Shown: piece by piece, positions 49,120 to 61,900 of the stretch
How positions within the stretch are numbered: the first letter of the stretch is position 1
Layout of the letters: each line of letters begins with the position of its first letter
Assembly (NCBI GenBank): GCA_029721515.1
Contig: CM056566.1
Span: 20,986,269-21,050,268, forward strand
Length of the DNA: 64,000 nucleotides
DNA from: Synanceia verrucosa
Taxonomy: Eukaryota > Chordata > Actinopteri > Perciformes > Synanceiidae
Direction of reading: 5' to 3'
Notes under the pieces: model-generated
Seen by the model: only the letters and a program-made list of their open reading frames with translations
Told to the model about the DNA's origin: nothing
Database searches by the model: none
Translations under genes and position numbers: made by a program

Positions 49120-50608
49120 TCATTCAGTGAAGCGCCTGAAAGACTGGACCGTAGGACTGACGGCACCCCAGTCGCCAGGCTTACGGTATTCCCCCTTCTC
49201 CAGGAAGTACTGGCGGCCGCGGTAGTTTGGGTGCTCGTAGAAAACCCACCAGCCATCGAAGATCTTACAGGAGTTGACCTCCCTCCAACGAAACTTCTCC
49301 AGGAGAGAAGGGCAGTCCTCGGTGGCCTCGAAGGCCTGACCCCCGAAGTCTGCCTTCTCATACAGCTGCATCTTGTACTGGGTCCCACTGGTCTGGAATG
49401 TGATGGGAGGAGGCAGGGGGAGATGGTGAGGGGGTTAAAGTTGGAGAAGGGGAATAGGAAGGGGATGTAGGGTCAGAAAAAAGGGGAAGGGGGGATATAT
49501 AGGGACATGAGATTTGCATCCAATGAAAGAAAAGTACATCCTGGCTTCACCACAGCAGTTAGATTCCTGTGCCTCTCTGTTTGCATCCTGTTCCCTGCTT
49601 TTATAAACTGTATACATGCAGCTTGTACAAACAAAATTGATTTTTGCATGAAAGTGATGTCCATGAAACTGCCTGCAGGCTGCGGTGGATCCCGTTGTAC
49701 AAATAGACCGAGCCACGTATTGGTCTTCCCATCGACAGAGCCCTGCAGTCAGTGGAAGCCACAGCATGACCTCTGTGATGATGAGCCTGTCGGTTCGTTA
49801 AACTCTCCCCTGCACTCGCTGTTCCTTTCATCAGCGTCATCAACCTCATTACCCACAAAGTGAGCTTCACAGGCCTACATTTATTTGCAGGTTAGTGATT
49901 TGAGATCTGCACGCTCACAGTGTGCAGCAGATCAGATCACATGCTGACTTACAAAGTGGACCATCTTGCAGGAGCTGAGGCGGTCGTTGAGGCCCATCCA
50001 GCGCTGATACTCCGGGTACTCCCCTCTGGTGAGGACGTACTGGTAGCCCATGTAGTTGGGTCGTTCGTACACCACCCAGGCCCCGCTCTCCACCCGGATG
50101 GAGTTGCAGCGGCTCAGGTAGGCGTGGAAATCCGAGCAGTCGCTGTCGCACTCGTAGCGACGGCCCTGGAAGTTCTTGTCCTCGTAGAAGACGATCTGGG
50201 GGTCGGAGGGACACACATTGATTCTCAGATAATTCCATTTGACTTTACAAAAATCATTTTCTGACAGCTTTAACATCCAGAATAAAACCATCAACACCTA
50301 GTCTGCGTATGGCAATACTTATGATAGTTATGACAGGATACATTATTGTGATATATTGTGATATTCTATCGAGATCACAGAGAAATTTAAAATGGAGCTT
50401 AAAATACAAGTTGTATATACAGTATGTATATACACATACATACATACATACATACAGAAGAAAGTATTGCATTTTCATCCTATCCCACCCCTAGTCTGCA
50501 ATAGTCCCAGCAGAGAGGCTCACACATATATATATATATATATATCTATATATATATAGCCTAGTTTACACACTGATACTGATAGACAGTCCAACTCACC
50601 CTGCCCAT
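49120..50608 (-). CDS. crygs: gammaS-crystallin, lens structural protein
   Basis: Three exons: 50608-50600 (MGR only), 50195-49953 and 49392-49120. They total 525 nt (174 aa). This is the standard gamma-crystallin layout: a tiny first exon, then one exon per two-motif domain. The N-terminal domain reads IVFYEDKNFQGRRYECD and YPEYQRWMGLNDRLSSCK. The linker is VHFTSGTQYK. The C-terminal domain has LYEKADFGGQ, TEDCPSLLEKF, EVNSCKIFDGWWVFYE and NYRGRQYFLEKGEYRKPGDW, ending SFRRFTE. The EKF/REV-SCK and EYRKP-DWGA motifs are closest to CRYGS. The protein packs densely in lens fibre cells and keeps the lens clear. A TATA box lies about 95 bp upstream of the ATG. It neighbours tbccd1 and dnajb11, as in human. 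Confidence 0.96.
49393..49952 (-). other. crygs intron 2
   Basis: Intron between the two crystallin domain exons (560 bp). Nothing is recognised inside it. Confidence 0.75.
50307..50490 (+). mobile_element. AT-rich non-autonomous element, copy 2
   Basis: Flanked by perfect 9-bp direct repeats CTAGTCTGC (50298-50306 and 50491-50499). Same internal blocks and CCCACCC end as the element in lcmt2 intron 2. Confidence 0.7.
50525..50557 (+). repeat. (TA)n microsatellite
   Basis: Interrupted TA repeat in crygs intron 1. Confidence 0.9.
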
Positions 50609-50701
50609 CTTGGATGTAAAGCGTGGGATGGCCCTGGTGATGGTCAGTGGTGTCGGCGGCTCCTCTGAGGTCTCGATGGTGCTCTGGCCCCTCACCGGGC
50701 C

Positions 50702-50709
50702 CTTTTATA
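50702..50709 (-). promoter_or_regulatory. TATA box of crygs
   Basis: Minus strand reads TATAAAAG, 94 bp upstream of the ATG, giving a 5' UTR of roughly 60-70 nt. A TATA promoter is typical for crystallins. Confidence 0.8.
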
Positions 50710-50766
50710 TCCCCGCTTTCCCACGTTTACAAACAGCAACAGTGGAGGCGAAAGGGGGAACAATCG

Positions 50767-50802
50767 CTTTGTCATGAAAATGAGATCCAAAAATTGAGTC
50801 AG
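50767..50802. promoter_or_regulatory. possible Sox and Maf/AP-1 sites upstream of crygs
   Basis: CTTTGTC (50767-50773) resembles a Sox core. TGAGTCAG (50795-50802) is most of a Maf recognition element. Both lie 55-100 bp upstream of the TATA box. Sox1/2 and L-Maf drive lens crystallins, so the placement is suggestive only. Confidence 0.35.
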
Positions 50803-50809
50803 TGATTTT

Positions 50810-53516
50810 AGTGCTATTCAGTTTTTCCAGAAAAGCGAGGAAGGATTACGACATAATGGCCGGGCACGGTTAGCGTCCATTGACCCCGCTCCAGCTCTCG
50901 CATCATGTTACGCTGCCAGCTCCACCAGCTCCACCAGGTCCACCAGCTGCCAACTCATGACTTATTTCTGCCTTATGGATGAATCCAGACAGAGCAGAGC
51001 TAGTCAGATTATGTATTTAATAAAAGTATCGCAACCACACAAATATGAAAAATTACTATTATAAGTAAAGCCTGCCCTTGATTAACAGCAAAAGCCTGCC
51101 ATAAAAGGCCCCAAAATAGGGGTATGTTGTTATATATTTCATGCTATGATGATTTTTTTTATTATTATGCATCCATCAAGCAGCATTTTACTACTGTGAT
51201 TTGTTGTCAATGTTGAATAACTATTGTAACTATTGTACAGTTGTGTAGAAATAGTCATCATATTTTATAAACTCAATACGACAAGCAATATGACAGTGTA
51301 AAACACTATTATTTACTGTTACAGTGCAAGTAAAATCCTGCATACTACATTTCAAAGGTTTCAGCATCAAAATTTACTTCAAGTACAAAAAATAAAGTAG
51401 TAATCCTGCAGAACGGCTCATTTCTCAACTCTAGGTTCTAATTATTTGTGTGTTATTGTTGGTAAAGATGCGGCTAATAGTAGAGTAGAAGTATAAAGTA
51501 GCATAAAATAGAAGTATTCATTATAGTAGTATTTGGATTACAGGCCAAAAGTGTGGAAGTAACTTCATGTTTCTGTTCACAGGGCCTATATATGTATTTT
51601 GGGATGTTTTTACTACATGATCAGACTTTGCCTTCATTGATATGAATCATTTTCCTCAGTTTCCCTTCATGTATACACTGATGTTACCAGACCATTGCTG
51701 AATAAATGTCAACAAAAGAAAAGAAGGGCTCAGTTTTAGGGTCCAGAAGAATCCCAATAAATCTCAACAGTGTTCAAATCCTCACAAACTAACGCTGAAA
51801 TGACTGAAAGAATCGACTGAGTAAAGAAACAAGAGTTACTCTTTATATACTAATCAAAGCATTAAAATGAAACTATGATTTTTTTTGTACAAATTCAATC
51901 TTGCTTCCCAACTTTTGGCCTGTAGTGTATATTTTTATTATTATAGTCAGTCACAGTTAAAGTACCTGAAAATTGTAAGTACGGCACAATACCTGAATTC
52001 ATGCATACTGCTGCATTAAAAGGTAAGGACAGAATTTGACAGAGACAGAGTTTAAGTCAAAACCTTTATTATTATTATATTTTTTAACAATCAAAAACTA
52101 TATTGTTCTCTTCGTATAGTAACTGCGTCGATGTGCGTGTGTTTAAAGGGTAGTTTTTTTTCAGCAGTGAGGCATTTTACAGTGTGGAACATAAAGAGGC
52201 ATTCCAGCATTTTGAAACCTTTTACAGTTTTATGTTCTCTGTTGTCTTACAGTACTTTTGATCTGTCGAGTCCCTTAACTTCCCAGAACTGATCAGAGAG
52301 AAACATGCAGCGCTTGTGTAGTCTGTAATAAATGTCCTGATGTGTGAAAAGTCCTAACCTAGCATGCTGAAATGTGTGGAAGTGTGGAAATGGGAAGCTA
52401 AAGGGCTGAAGTACACTTGGAGGTATTGAAGGCTAAAATGGTTCAGGAGGCAAGGTACATTTATGACAAAATAATCTTACTATAATGGTAAAATATATAT
52501 ATATTCATTAAGGTGAATTAATACAAAAATAAACATGTTTAGACAACATCTGGCAGCAGTTTTAAAAAGTGACCTAAAGTTTGTTAAATTTGGCAAATCT
52601 GCTATTCAGATTCATGTGAAGAAACGTTCCTGGTGCATGTGTGAGATCTGGGGTCTGACTAAAAATACAACAAGCTCAAAATTTTATACTGCCTTACCTA
52701 CATAACATGACAGTTTGGACGGTGCAATGACGTACCAACAATAAATTAATATCCCTTCTGTTTCCCCACCTGTGGAGAACACCTGATTGCTATTTTTTAC
52801 ATTTCATCAACACAAAGAAAAAATACAAAACCTCAGCTAATGGCTGTCCTTAATAGCCAACATGCTACATTTCTTTAAATGCACGTGGCAAGAAAATAAT
52901 ATATAGTTAACGTATGTGGGCTCAGTTCGGGAAGAAATGGTGAATTGCAAGTGCTTTAAGTTTAAGCTCCTCTAAATGTGGACTCTGAAACATTTGACTA
53001 TACTGAGTGTAAGATTCCAATTTGCAAACTCTGTCTTAATGTAGGTTTTGAGAATCATTATTAAAGAGCACATATCACTGACAGGTCTTGTGCCTTGCCC
53101 TAAATCAGCTTAGCTCATTTTTTTTCCATCAGATTTAGATTTTCCATCTCCAAAAGATAACTTTCACCTGTCAATCCAAATGTAAGTGTTTTCAGAAAAT
53201 GTCCCTTTAAAAGCCTGTGGTGAGTTCACATATGCTCACATCTGCAGCTCTTCTCAGAAGGATAGAGCTTGTTTTACAACATGCCAGTCAGCTCCCTGCT
53301 TGGCACTGACGTGTTCAGGACTTAGCTGCCTTTTCTTCAGAAGAACTTGTAAAGCAGCTCATAGCAGCCGTCCACTCAGGAACAAGTGGGGCAACAACAG
53401 CTGATCCAACAGTGCCAGACTTAGCAGAATAAGGTGTAAATAACCACAAATATTCATTACAATAATACTCATGTGTTTGTTAAGAATTTAAATGCATTCA
53501 CGACTAACCCAACAAT
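50810..53516. other. crygs-tbccd1 intergenic region and tbccd1 3' UTR
   Basis: About 2.7 kb, AT-rich, without a recognisable gene. The right half is probably the tbccd1 3' UTR, ending near the minus-strand AATAAA at 52065-52070. Confidence 0.5.
52065..52070 (-). terminator. polyadenylation signal AATAAA (tbccd1)
   Basis: Minus-strand AATAAAGG about 1.45 kb after the tbccd1 stop. Assignment is inferred. Confidence 0.4.
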
Positions 53517-56500
53517 TCAACAAGCCATAGGTGACTGTCTCACTGGCCGTCCAGGCCTCATGTGCTTGGTGTCATTAACCTGCTGTGTCTCCACTGCAGG
53601 CTCACTGGAGTCCTTTAAAGAGTCCACTGTGGGTGGGATGAGGCTGTCGAGTTCCTGTCTGTGCCCCGTTTCCAGGAGCCACTCGTGGAACTTCGCCTCC
53701 ACCAACTCCTTCAGCTGACGCTCCTGTTCCCTTGAGGACATAAAACAAACCAAAAAAAAAAGAAAAAAAAAAAGAGGTAAACTACAGAGCCGGGGTATGG
53801 GAGGGATCAGCGTTAAAATGCTGCTGCCTGTGCTGTCAAGGTCAGGTGGAGTGTAGAGCCCCTCCAGCACGTTTTCTGACTCCATGTTTACTCACTTTCT
53901 TATTGATTTTTGGAGTGGCTGCTCTGCTGCAACTTTCCACTGATTAAAACAGCACACTGGATAACGCAATACTACTTTTTACACATGCATGTTTAAAGGA
54001 AGTGCAATTCAGGGTGATCTATTGGTTCATTTTTTTGATACAATGCCAATTTCAATACCGGTTCCAGAACAATATATATTTTTAAAACATTATTTTATAT
54101 TTTGGCTTTAATCATGATTATCATCATCAATATTATATTATTTTTATTATTATTTCAACTCAATAAGTTTTTTTGCATAATTAAATAAGCTTTATCATGG
54201 TAGGCATACTAGACAATGGTCTGATGATGAGCAACAGGCACAGGCTGCTACCAGGAGGGTTCTGATTTAAATTCTGACTTGGAGCTTGATTCCGACATTC
54301 ATGTACAAATGAAAGCACCATAAGTCTAAACACACAAACAGCAGGCTCCCAGTGCTGCTGCAGTGACATTAATTCTCTGCTTTAGCAGCGATGTTTGTTT
54401 CCTTATGCTGGGAAAGTGGGGGTTGTCACCATGAATCTGTCCCTCCGTCCCGAGAGCTATTTTTCTTGGGGTCACACTTGGGTATCAGAAAGATACCAGA
54501 CAGGATCGGAGCTCTTCGGTCTGTGCTACAGCAGTGTTGATGTTGGGTACCCAGCCCTTGTTTTCATGAGTGTGTATTCAGCTGAAAGTAAAAATTGTTC
54601 TGTTTTCATGCGCTCAGAATGAGTCTGCCATGTTGCTACAGTAGCCCAGAACACTGGCTCTACAGGGAACTTTTTGTGTCTTTATGTTACCGTGGTCCTC
54701 TGATCCGGTACCTGTTGGTGAAAATTTGATTCATTTGTAATGATTTGGACTCACTTGTTCAGCCGGGCATCCATTACAGTCCTCTGCCAGTTCTGTATCC
54801 TCTTCTGCTTTTCATCTAGTGCTGCCTGGTATAGAGGCGGCAATCCTCCGGGCACCTCACACGTGTCGCCCTCCATCTTAAAAGGTACAACCAGTGTGTA
54901 AAACTCAGCCAGGGGCAGCAGGCGGTAGCAGGTCGGGTCTGGGTTGGACGACGCATTCAGTGAGTGGTTAACCAAGCCCTCGGTCCCAAGAAGCAAAGGT
55001 TGATCCCAGACATTGGGGACTACAGCCAACCCCACACTGGCCATGTGGTCCTCCAGGGAGGGGTAGAATGTGTGGAAAGGCCCCAGCGTAATGTCTGTGT
55101 TTCCTGGTAGGAGCAGGGGTCGGGTGGGCGTCAAGGCGTGGATCGTGCAACGAGAGGAGGCGCTGACGGTGATCCTGCCGGCCACGCACACCACCCGCAG
55201 ATTCTGGCAGCTGTGGATGTGGACGCTGGTCTCAACAGGACCCAGAACCACTGTGCAGTCTCTGCATTTATCCACACTGACTGATCTGAAGGAGCAAATG
55301 CAATAAAACCCATCAAAAGCATGTCCCAAAACATCCATAATACAGCAATACCAAAGGAAGCTAACTGTACCTGAGAGGTGAGAGGAGGTATATGAAGGCT
55401 TCTGAGCATCTATGGATTTTGATGTTTGCACCGGTCAACCTGTCTGAGGTTTTAGCCAGAGTCTGTTTGAAGACTTGCGACATGAGCACCAGCTTAGCGC
55501 CAGGTGGAGCCATGTGGGTGTTTCGGGCTATTCGGGCTCTCTTCATGGCTCCCTCCACTAGAACAAAGTCAAAGACATGTACACAGACAGGTAGCGAAAG
55601 AGTTGCCCTTAACTTTAATGAAGATATTTTAAGGAAAATGTCATATAAAACCTGATTACAGAAGATTTCAGGATACCTTGTTGAGCCCAGGCTAGTTTCT
55701 TTCCTGAGCACAGACAGGCGGTCATCCCAAAGGGGTTGAGTGTGAGGCATTGCTGGAGATACGTGAGTAGTTTATGCAAGGCGAAGGAGCGGGTGAGCGT
55801 GGAGTAGCCGGCTTGTGTCTGGTGTTGTCCTTTGGTAAGTAGCCTGTGGACGGGTTGAACAGCTCTGCTGTGGCAGACTGAGCCCTCCAAGAGCAGACCC
55901 AAGCTCCGCACGGACTCCAGGGATATCTGGAAAAACACAACTGTAAAATCAGCTGCAGGACAATGCAGCATATATTTGTTTTAGAGGTTCAGTAAGAATT
56001 TAAAAAAAAAAAAACATGTCTTCAAAACATTGAGGGAATATTCTGTATTAAGCAAAGATTTTAAAGAAAAAATATCCACAAAGCAGAGTTCCATCACTTT
56101 CACCATAAACATATGCTGCTTTGAAGGAAGTGACTGTCCACAGACCTGGCAGTCTCTGAGGGCCTGTCCAGACTGTGACAGCTGACCTGGCTCCACCAGC
56201 AGCTCCAGAATCTCAGCTAGATGGCTTTTCACAAATGACAGATGGGCCTGGTCATCCCAGTTCTGCAGAATCAAACAGAAACAAAAAAAACATGAAGAAC
56301 TGAAAGATAATAACATTAGCGCCTTAAACGTGCTCATGTAGATGCTTTGCATCGGCCAACGGGTAGTAATCACAATTACAGAATATTGTGTTTAAAAAAA
56401 AGCTCTCTCTTGTCTTTCTCACAAACGAGGACCTTGTTCTGAGAGCTGGTCTTGGCCTCTCGGTCTGATGGAGATGGGGAGCGAGTGCGATGGCTGGGCC

Positions 56501-57217
56501 ATTCTTCGCCGATCAGAGAGGTGCGCAGAGACACACGGTTCAGCTGCTGGATGTGGAGGAAGAGGAGGAACTGCAATGTGTCCACAGACAACTGGAGAGG
56601 AGAGGGGAAACAGTAAGGTGCACATATCAGTGTGTAGCTCCTACTCCAGTTTGAGAGCAGGGTTTCAACAACAATAACCTCTGCCTGGGGCTAAACAGTA
56701 CAATAAAAGAGTCAGGCATGATACAAAAAGAGTAACAGGACACCTAAGAAAGCATGACATTCTTTGGTACACTGAGCCATTTGCACAGTTGTACTCTTTT
56801 TTACCTTGCTCCTTTGTTGGTCCAGCTCGCTTTTGGATGAGCACTGAGAAAGACACTCCGCCCACTCGAGCCTCTCCTCTGGAGTGTGGCCAACAAGAAG
56901 GTCAAAGGTCTCGAAGAAGAGCCATGCAATGTCTTCCGGAAGCTGTAGCTTTCCACAGGCAATATGCCTCCACATAGGCCAGCCCAAAATGGGGAAGCAA
57001 CCATCCCGTGTTCGCACATAGGTCGCCATCTTGCGAAGATAGTGTAGGCTGAGCTTAGAGGAGGGAGCCACCTACAATGGCATTGATTTGAGTTATTTTA
57101 CAACATCCACTGGGCAATAGCATTACATTAAATAGGTGGGAAGAGTGTATTCACCTGCAGGGCCCCCAGTAAGAAGGGCTCCATGCGTGGCCATATGTTC
57201 ACACTGTCTGCCTCCAT
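53517..57217 (-). CDS. tbccd1: TBCCD1, TBCC domain-containing protein 1
   Basis: Eight exons: 57217-57155, 57071-56805, 56591-56433, 56262-56146, 55926-55677, 55557-55371, 55285-54755 and 53730-53517. They total 1788 nt (595 aa; human 557). The start reads MEADSVNIWPRMEPFLLGALQ. Conserved blocks are LSLHYLRKMATYV, WRHIACGKLQLPEDIAWLFFE, LSVDTLQFLLFLHIQQLN and VSLRTSLIGEEWPS. The TBCC/C-CAP beta-helix spans roughly residues 300-450 (MSQVFKQTLAKTSDRL, LLSPLRSVSVDKCRDCTVVLG, HIHSCQNLRVVCVAGRI). PFKMEGDTCEVPGGLPPLY follows. The protein works at the centrosome, keeping centrosome position and Golgi integrity. The C-terminus after SLIPPT is longer than and unlike human. It sits divergently from dnajb11. 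Confidence 0.95.
53731..54754 (-). other. tbccd1 last intron
   Basis: A 1.0-kb GT-AG intron with an A/T homopolymer near the acceptor. Nothing else is recognised. Confidence 0.7.
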
Positions 57218-58951
57218 TTCTGAAGAGACAAGGAACAAAAAAGAAGTCATGATACACAGATAGGCAAGAAATTCAAAGGTTGAGAGAGAAATATAAGTAC
57301 ATTTGGTACACTTTTAGTGAAAATCACATTTTGAATGATGCCATCAATGTGCCATTATTGCATTAGAGGAGCAGCCTTTCTCAATAACCACCTGTAATAA
57401 GGAAGAGCAGAAGTGCACAACCCTGAATAACCAGAAGCATGAGCAAAAATGAAGATCCCACTCTGCTTTTAGGCATTAGGTGGTGTGTTCTTTATACTAT
57501 GACAGTTTTCCTTAAAAATCTTTTGAAAAATGTAATATATTGTAATACCTGTAAACCCTGTATCATATGTAGTGTCTTATCAATATATATATATACAAAC
57601 CTAACACTCAACACAAAAACGGACAACTCAACCAAATACATTAGTAAAATCCTGCAATAATACTCTTAATAATATAGCATGTAATAGTATACCAGTTCCA
57701 TGAGCCATGTTACTGCTGAATGATTTCACTCTGAACTGTCCTGGTTATACTTACATCATTGTATTTAGTTAATATTCCCAGTGCTGGGGTTGTTAAACTT
57801 CAGTAAAGGATCTGAATACTGCCTTGTCGTTCATTTAACATGGTGGCAATAATTTCTTGCATGACGCTTTAGTGTTCCCATGACAACAGGCAGCCAGGCT
57901 GCCCGTGTCATCAACACCTGACTTCATGCATACCTACAATATTAAGTTTAGCACGCTAACCATCTAGATAATCCAGTCAGACGGGGGGGCGGATATGCAC
58001 AAAACTCACTTTTAGTTGTGGCTGGATAGAACAGGTAAGGTTAGCCTGGTAGCTCTAGTCAGGGGACTGAGTAAACTTTTGCTTTATCTCAGAGTTAACT
58101 CCACTTGACTTGCCTGCTGCTAACTTAGCTAGCTACCGTTAGCTGTTGGTGCTAACAAGGCAAAGGAGACAGTTAGCTGGGTCTCAGCTCTTACTTCCAG
58201 CCTTTGTCTTCGTCCAGGCAGCGCGATGTTCCATCTGGATGAGTCACGCATCGGTGAAAAGTAAAGTTGAGAAAGTCGTTGATGTGGTTTCTAGTGACTG
58301 GAGGCAGACCCGGGCGGCAGAAAACACATCAGCCGTTCTTCCTATTTGGCGCCGTCCGACTCACCGATGCTACGTTCCTGTTCCCCTTTAAAGTCTGATT
58401 TTTTTCTTCCCTGTCGGCAAATTTCAACTCGCACTTCCAACTCTGAAAGTCGGACGAATCTCACCAAACCCGACGTCTAAATCCAACATAGCATTTCCGT
58501 GCAGCAATAGTAAAATATGTAGCTGTATACTGTTTATTAGCACTTGTCTGTGTGTCATTGCAGTCATACGTACGGCACTGTATTACTGATTTCCGAGGAA
58601 TTTGAACGCAGCATGGCATCTGTCGCGCGCAGCTCACGGTTGCGCGCTTTATCCTGCTCTTTCGGGGCACTTTCATAACACACAGTTAGCAAGACGTGCT
58701 AATTCTGCAGCTTTTGGATTCAAACATCCAGGAGCAAAATATAACACACCGAACTGAAGAAACGGACGCTATACTCAAAAAAAGGTGATGAGACGTGTTT
58801 CTTTAAGGTGGGCGGGTTTTTTTGACGGTGACATCCAGTGGGTGGGCTCTCTCTGACAGGAGGAAGGAGGCTTGTGACTGGCAGCCGGTGATCCAACCTT
58901 CAAAAGCCGGGTGTCCTCTTTTGCTACTTCCTTTCTAGAAACACGGGATCT
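57218..58951. promoter_or_regulatory. divergent tbccd1/dnajb11 promoter region
   Basis: The start codons are 1.7 kb apart. GC-rich sequence near 58620-58650 (CGCGCGCAG and GCGCGC) suggests promoter DNA. I looked for an ER-stress element (CCAAT-N9-CCACG), expected for an ERdj3 gene, and did not find a clean one. Untranslated exons could not be placed. Confidence 0.5.
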
Positions 58952-61900
58952 ATGGCTACCAAAGGGATGAATCTCTGCAAAGTGTGCTGCCTGCTTCTCT
59001 ATGTTGTCACGGCGGTGCTCGCAGGGTAAGTCTGCAGCGGTGAAACAGCATCGCCGGGTGGTACACATGTTTCACTGTGATTGGTCCAGATCAGTTATAC
59101 ATGTGCTGGGTGAACGGCAGCAGACTCATTCACAGAGCCGTCTCACTAATACGTGTTTCTGTGTGTTTTGTTGTTATCCAACAAAGCGTGTACACTCAGG
59201 ACTGTAACGACCAGGCTGTGAGTGACTAGTTAGCTTAGATAGCTAGGAGATAGCCGTCATAGCTGTGAAGCTATACCGGCTCCCAGTGCTAGCAGTAGCT
59301 AGTTAGCTAGACTGTGTATCACCATAGCTCACCCTGTAAACATGGCAGTGTTCTCTCACTACAGTCTGTGTTGTGTTGCTCTGTCTGTGTCGTCCATAAC
59401 TCCTTGTTTCCGCCCCTCTCTTCCGCTTGTAGGCGAGATTTCTACAAGATCTTGGGGGTGAGCAAGACTGCATCAATCAGAGACATCAAGAAGGCCTACA
59501 GAAAGCTAGCTCTCCAGTTACACCCCGACAGAAACCAAGACGACCCGAAAGCTCAGGATAAATTTGCAGATTTGGGAGCAGCTTATGAGGTGAGTAGCCC
59601 TAGCTATTGTTGTGTGTTTAATGCTAATGATAGCTGAAGAGAGGAACAGTCAGCTTATGTCGACTCCCACGGTGATTTTATTTGCATACATGTCACAAAA
59701 CTGAACTGAAAGTTTAGATTTTGTGCGTAAATAGTGTTACATGATGTGCGGAAGAGCCTGAGGCAACAATACAAAAGACTTTTGTACGCTAGCTGTTTGG
59801 TTGTTGTTGGAAACGACACGGCCGCTCTGATTGGTCGGCTAAACCGTGTGGCTGCTTCTGATTGGCTGTGACGCGGCACAGCTGGCATACAGGAAACAGG
59901 AAAGCCAGACGTGGAGAGGTGGGAGTGGAATCAGATAAGATTTGCAGGTGTTTTTAAGACAAATTCTCACAGTGATATAAGTGATTTTTAGTTGTGTGGT
60001 TTGATATAAAAAGAATGGTATAATACAAACACCTCTACAGATCTAGCTATAATTCAGTATTATTTGGGGAAATTATTTGGGAAATTTTCTTGCTACAACA
60101 ATAAAACAACAACAATTAAATAATAGAATAAGTAATAATAATAAAAAAACACAGTATGTGCTAACAAATGGCAAAATAATTTCAATATTTATACTATGGA
60201 CATGACTTGTAAGTTATGAAGTATAAAGATAGACATAAATTAAATAAGTCAAAGTTCACTGTGCAAAATAAAGGATTCTTTTTATCATTGACCTCTGATT
60301 TAAATGACATAATTTATGGATATTTCAGATTTCCTTCAATGAATGACATTCACAGTATAAAGGAAGTGATTTTGGGTAATGACTTATTAATGGATTATTT
60401 CTTATAAACATTGCATGAGAGATGTGTTGTCCTGTTATTTTTAGGGCTCTCTTATTTCTTTAGTATGCAAATAATTGTAATTTTCCCCACCTGTGGGATG
60501 AACAAAGGGTTATCTTATCTCATCTTAATGCTGCTTTTGTGTAGCGTCTGATGTGCAGCCTCTGTTCAGGTGATGACGTTGTGTTCTGTAATATTGTTGT
60601 ATTGGATTACATTTATTGAAATTGAAAAGGTTGTTATATTTTATATTTTTGTAGGTGCTGTCAGATGAAGAGAAAAGGAAACAGTATGATGCGTATGGAG
60701 AAGATGGACTCAAAGAGGGTCACCACAGCTCCCACAACGACATCTTCTCCAGGTTGGTTTCATGCAGGACTAAAGGCCAAGAGATACTTTTAGCACTGCA
60801 AGTAACAATTAATTGGCTGATTATTTTTCTTGATTAGCTGTGATAAATGTCAGTCAGTGTTTCTGAAAGCCCAAGGTGACGTCCTAAATAAAGGAAAGTA
60901 TTCAAAACAAGTAGCCCATAATCAAAATAGTTGGTGATTGATAATGGATAGATATTTTATTTTAAGGACAATACGATTTGCTTAAAGAGCCGGTTCATTC
61001 CAAAATTACTAAGCTGATTTTTGGCTTGATCCAGCCATTCAGATATTTGTTGAGGTGAATGTAACTGTAAGGTCCATTTCTGTGTTTTGAGTTTGTGACC
61101 TTTGGCCAGGACTGTGAGCCTCCCACCACTTGGGGGAGCAAGATGACAGTAACTCGATCAGGCATGAATGACTGGTTTGAGAGCAGCCGGTTTTTAGACC
61201 GTGAAACATGGATTATTGGGATTTTGTACTTTTTTATTCACTTTGTTTTTTCAGTTTTGGTGGCTGGACTAAGAAAGCTGCAATTTATGTTGATCTGATT
61301 TATCAATTGATAACCTTGCACCTGGATTAAATCACAAACAAAACAATAGAGACTGATGTTGACGGAACATTCACTACAGCAACAGTAGTGTCAGTCTGAG
61401 TTGTCTGATTGTCTGTGGTGTAGTTGTCATGGATAATCTGAATAATCCACAAACATTGTGTTAACAATGGAGCTACTTTTTAAATAAAATGTACTGGAAT
61501 AATTCTTAGTAAATCTGTTGACATTGTGGGTCACTGACTCTGTGTCACTGTGACACTGATTCTACAGATAAATGTTATTGATTTCTATCTTTTTAGAACA
61601 TTTCTTTTCAATCCTTAAATCCTAAAAATAAATTTAACTTGAACAGGCTATAAATAAAGCTAGATACCACTTGTGACAAAGATGAATCAACCCTTCAAAA
61701 ACATGCATATTAAATGTATCTTAATGTTTTTTTTCAATCTTTGTCTCTCCTCTCTTTACCTTCTGTAGCTTCTTTGGTGACTTTGGCTTCATGTTTGGAG
61801 GCAACCGACAGCAACAGGACAGAAACATCCCCAGAGGAAATGACATCGTACTAGACCTGGAGGTCACGCTTGAAGAGGTGTACTCTGGCAACTTTGTGGA

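Larger units (their letters stand above)
50196..50599 (-). other. crygs intron 1 with AT-rich element
   Basis: Intron of about 400 bp, nearly half of it the AT-rich element at 50307-50490. A (TA)n stretch follows at 50525-50557. Confidence 0.75.

Noticed and set aside
49090..50264. Open frames on the plus strand opposite crygs
   Set aside because: They mirror the crystallin exons and have no codon or family support.
59820..59890. ATTGG motifs in dnajb11 intron 2 as an ER-stress element
   Set aside because: ATTGG-N9-CCGTG is present but in the wrong arrangement for CCAAT-N9-CCACG.
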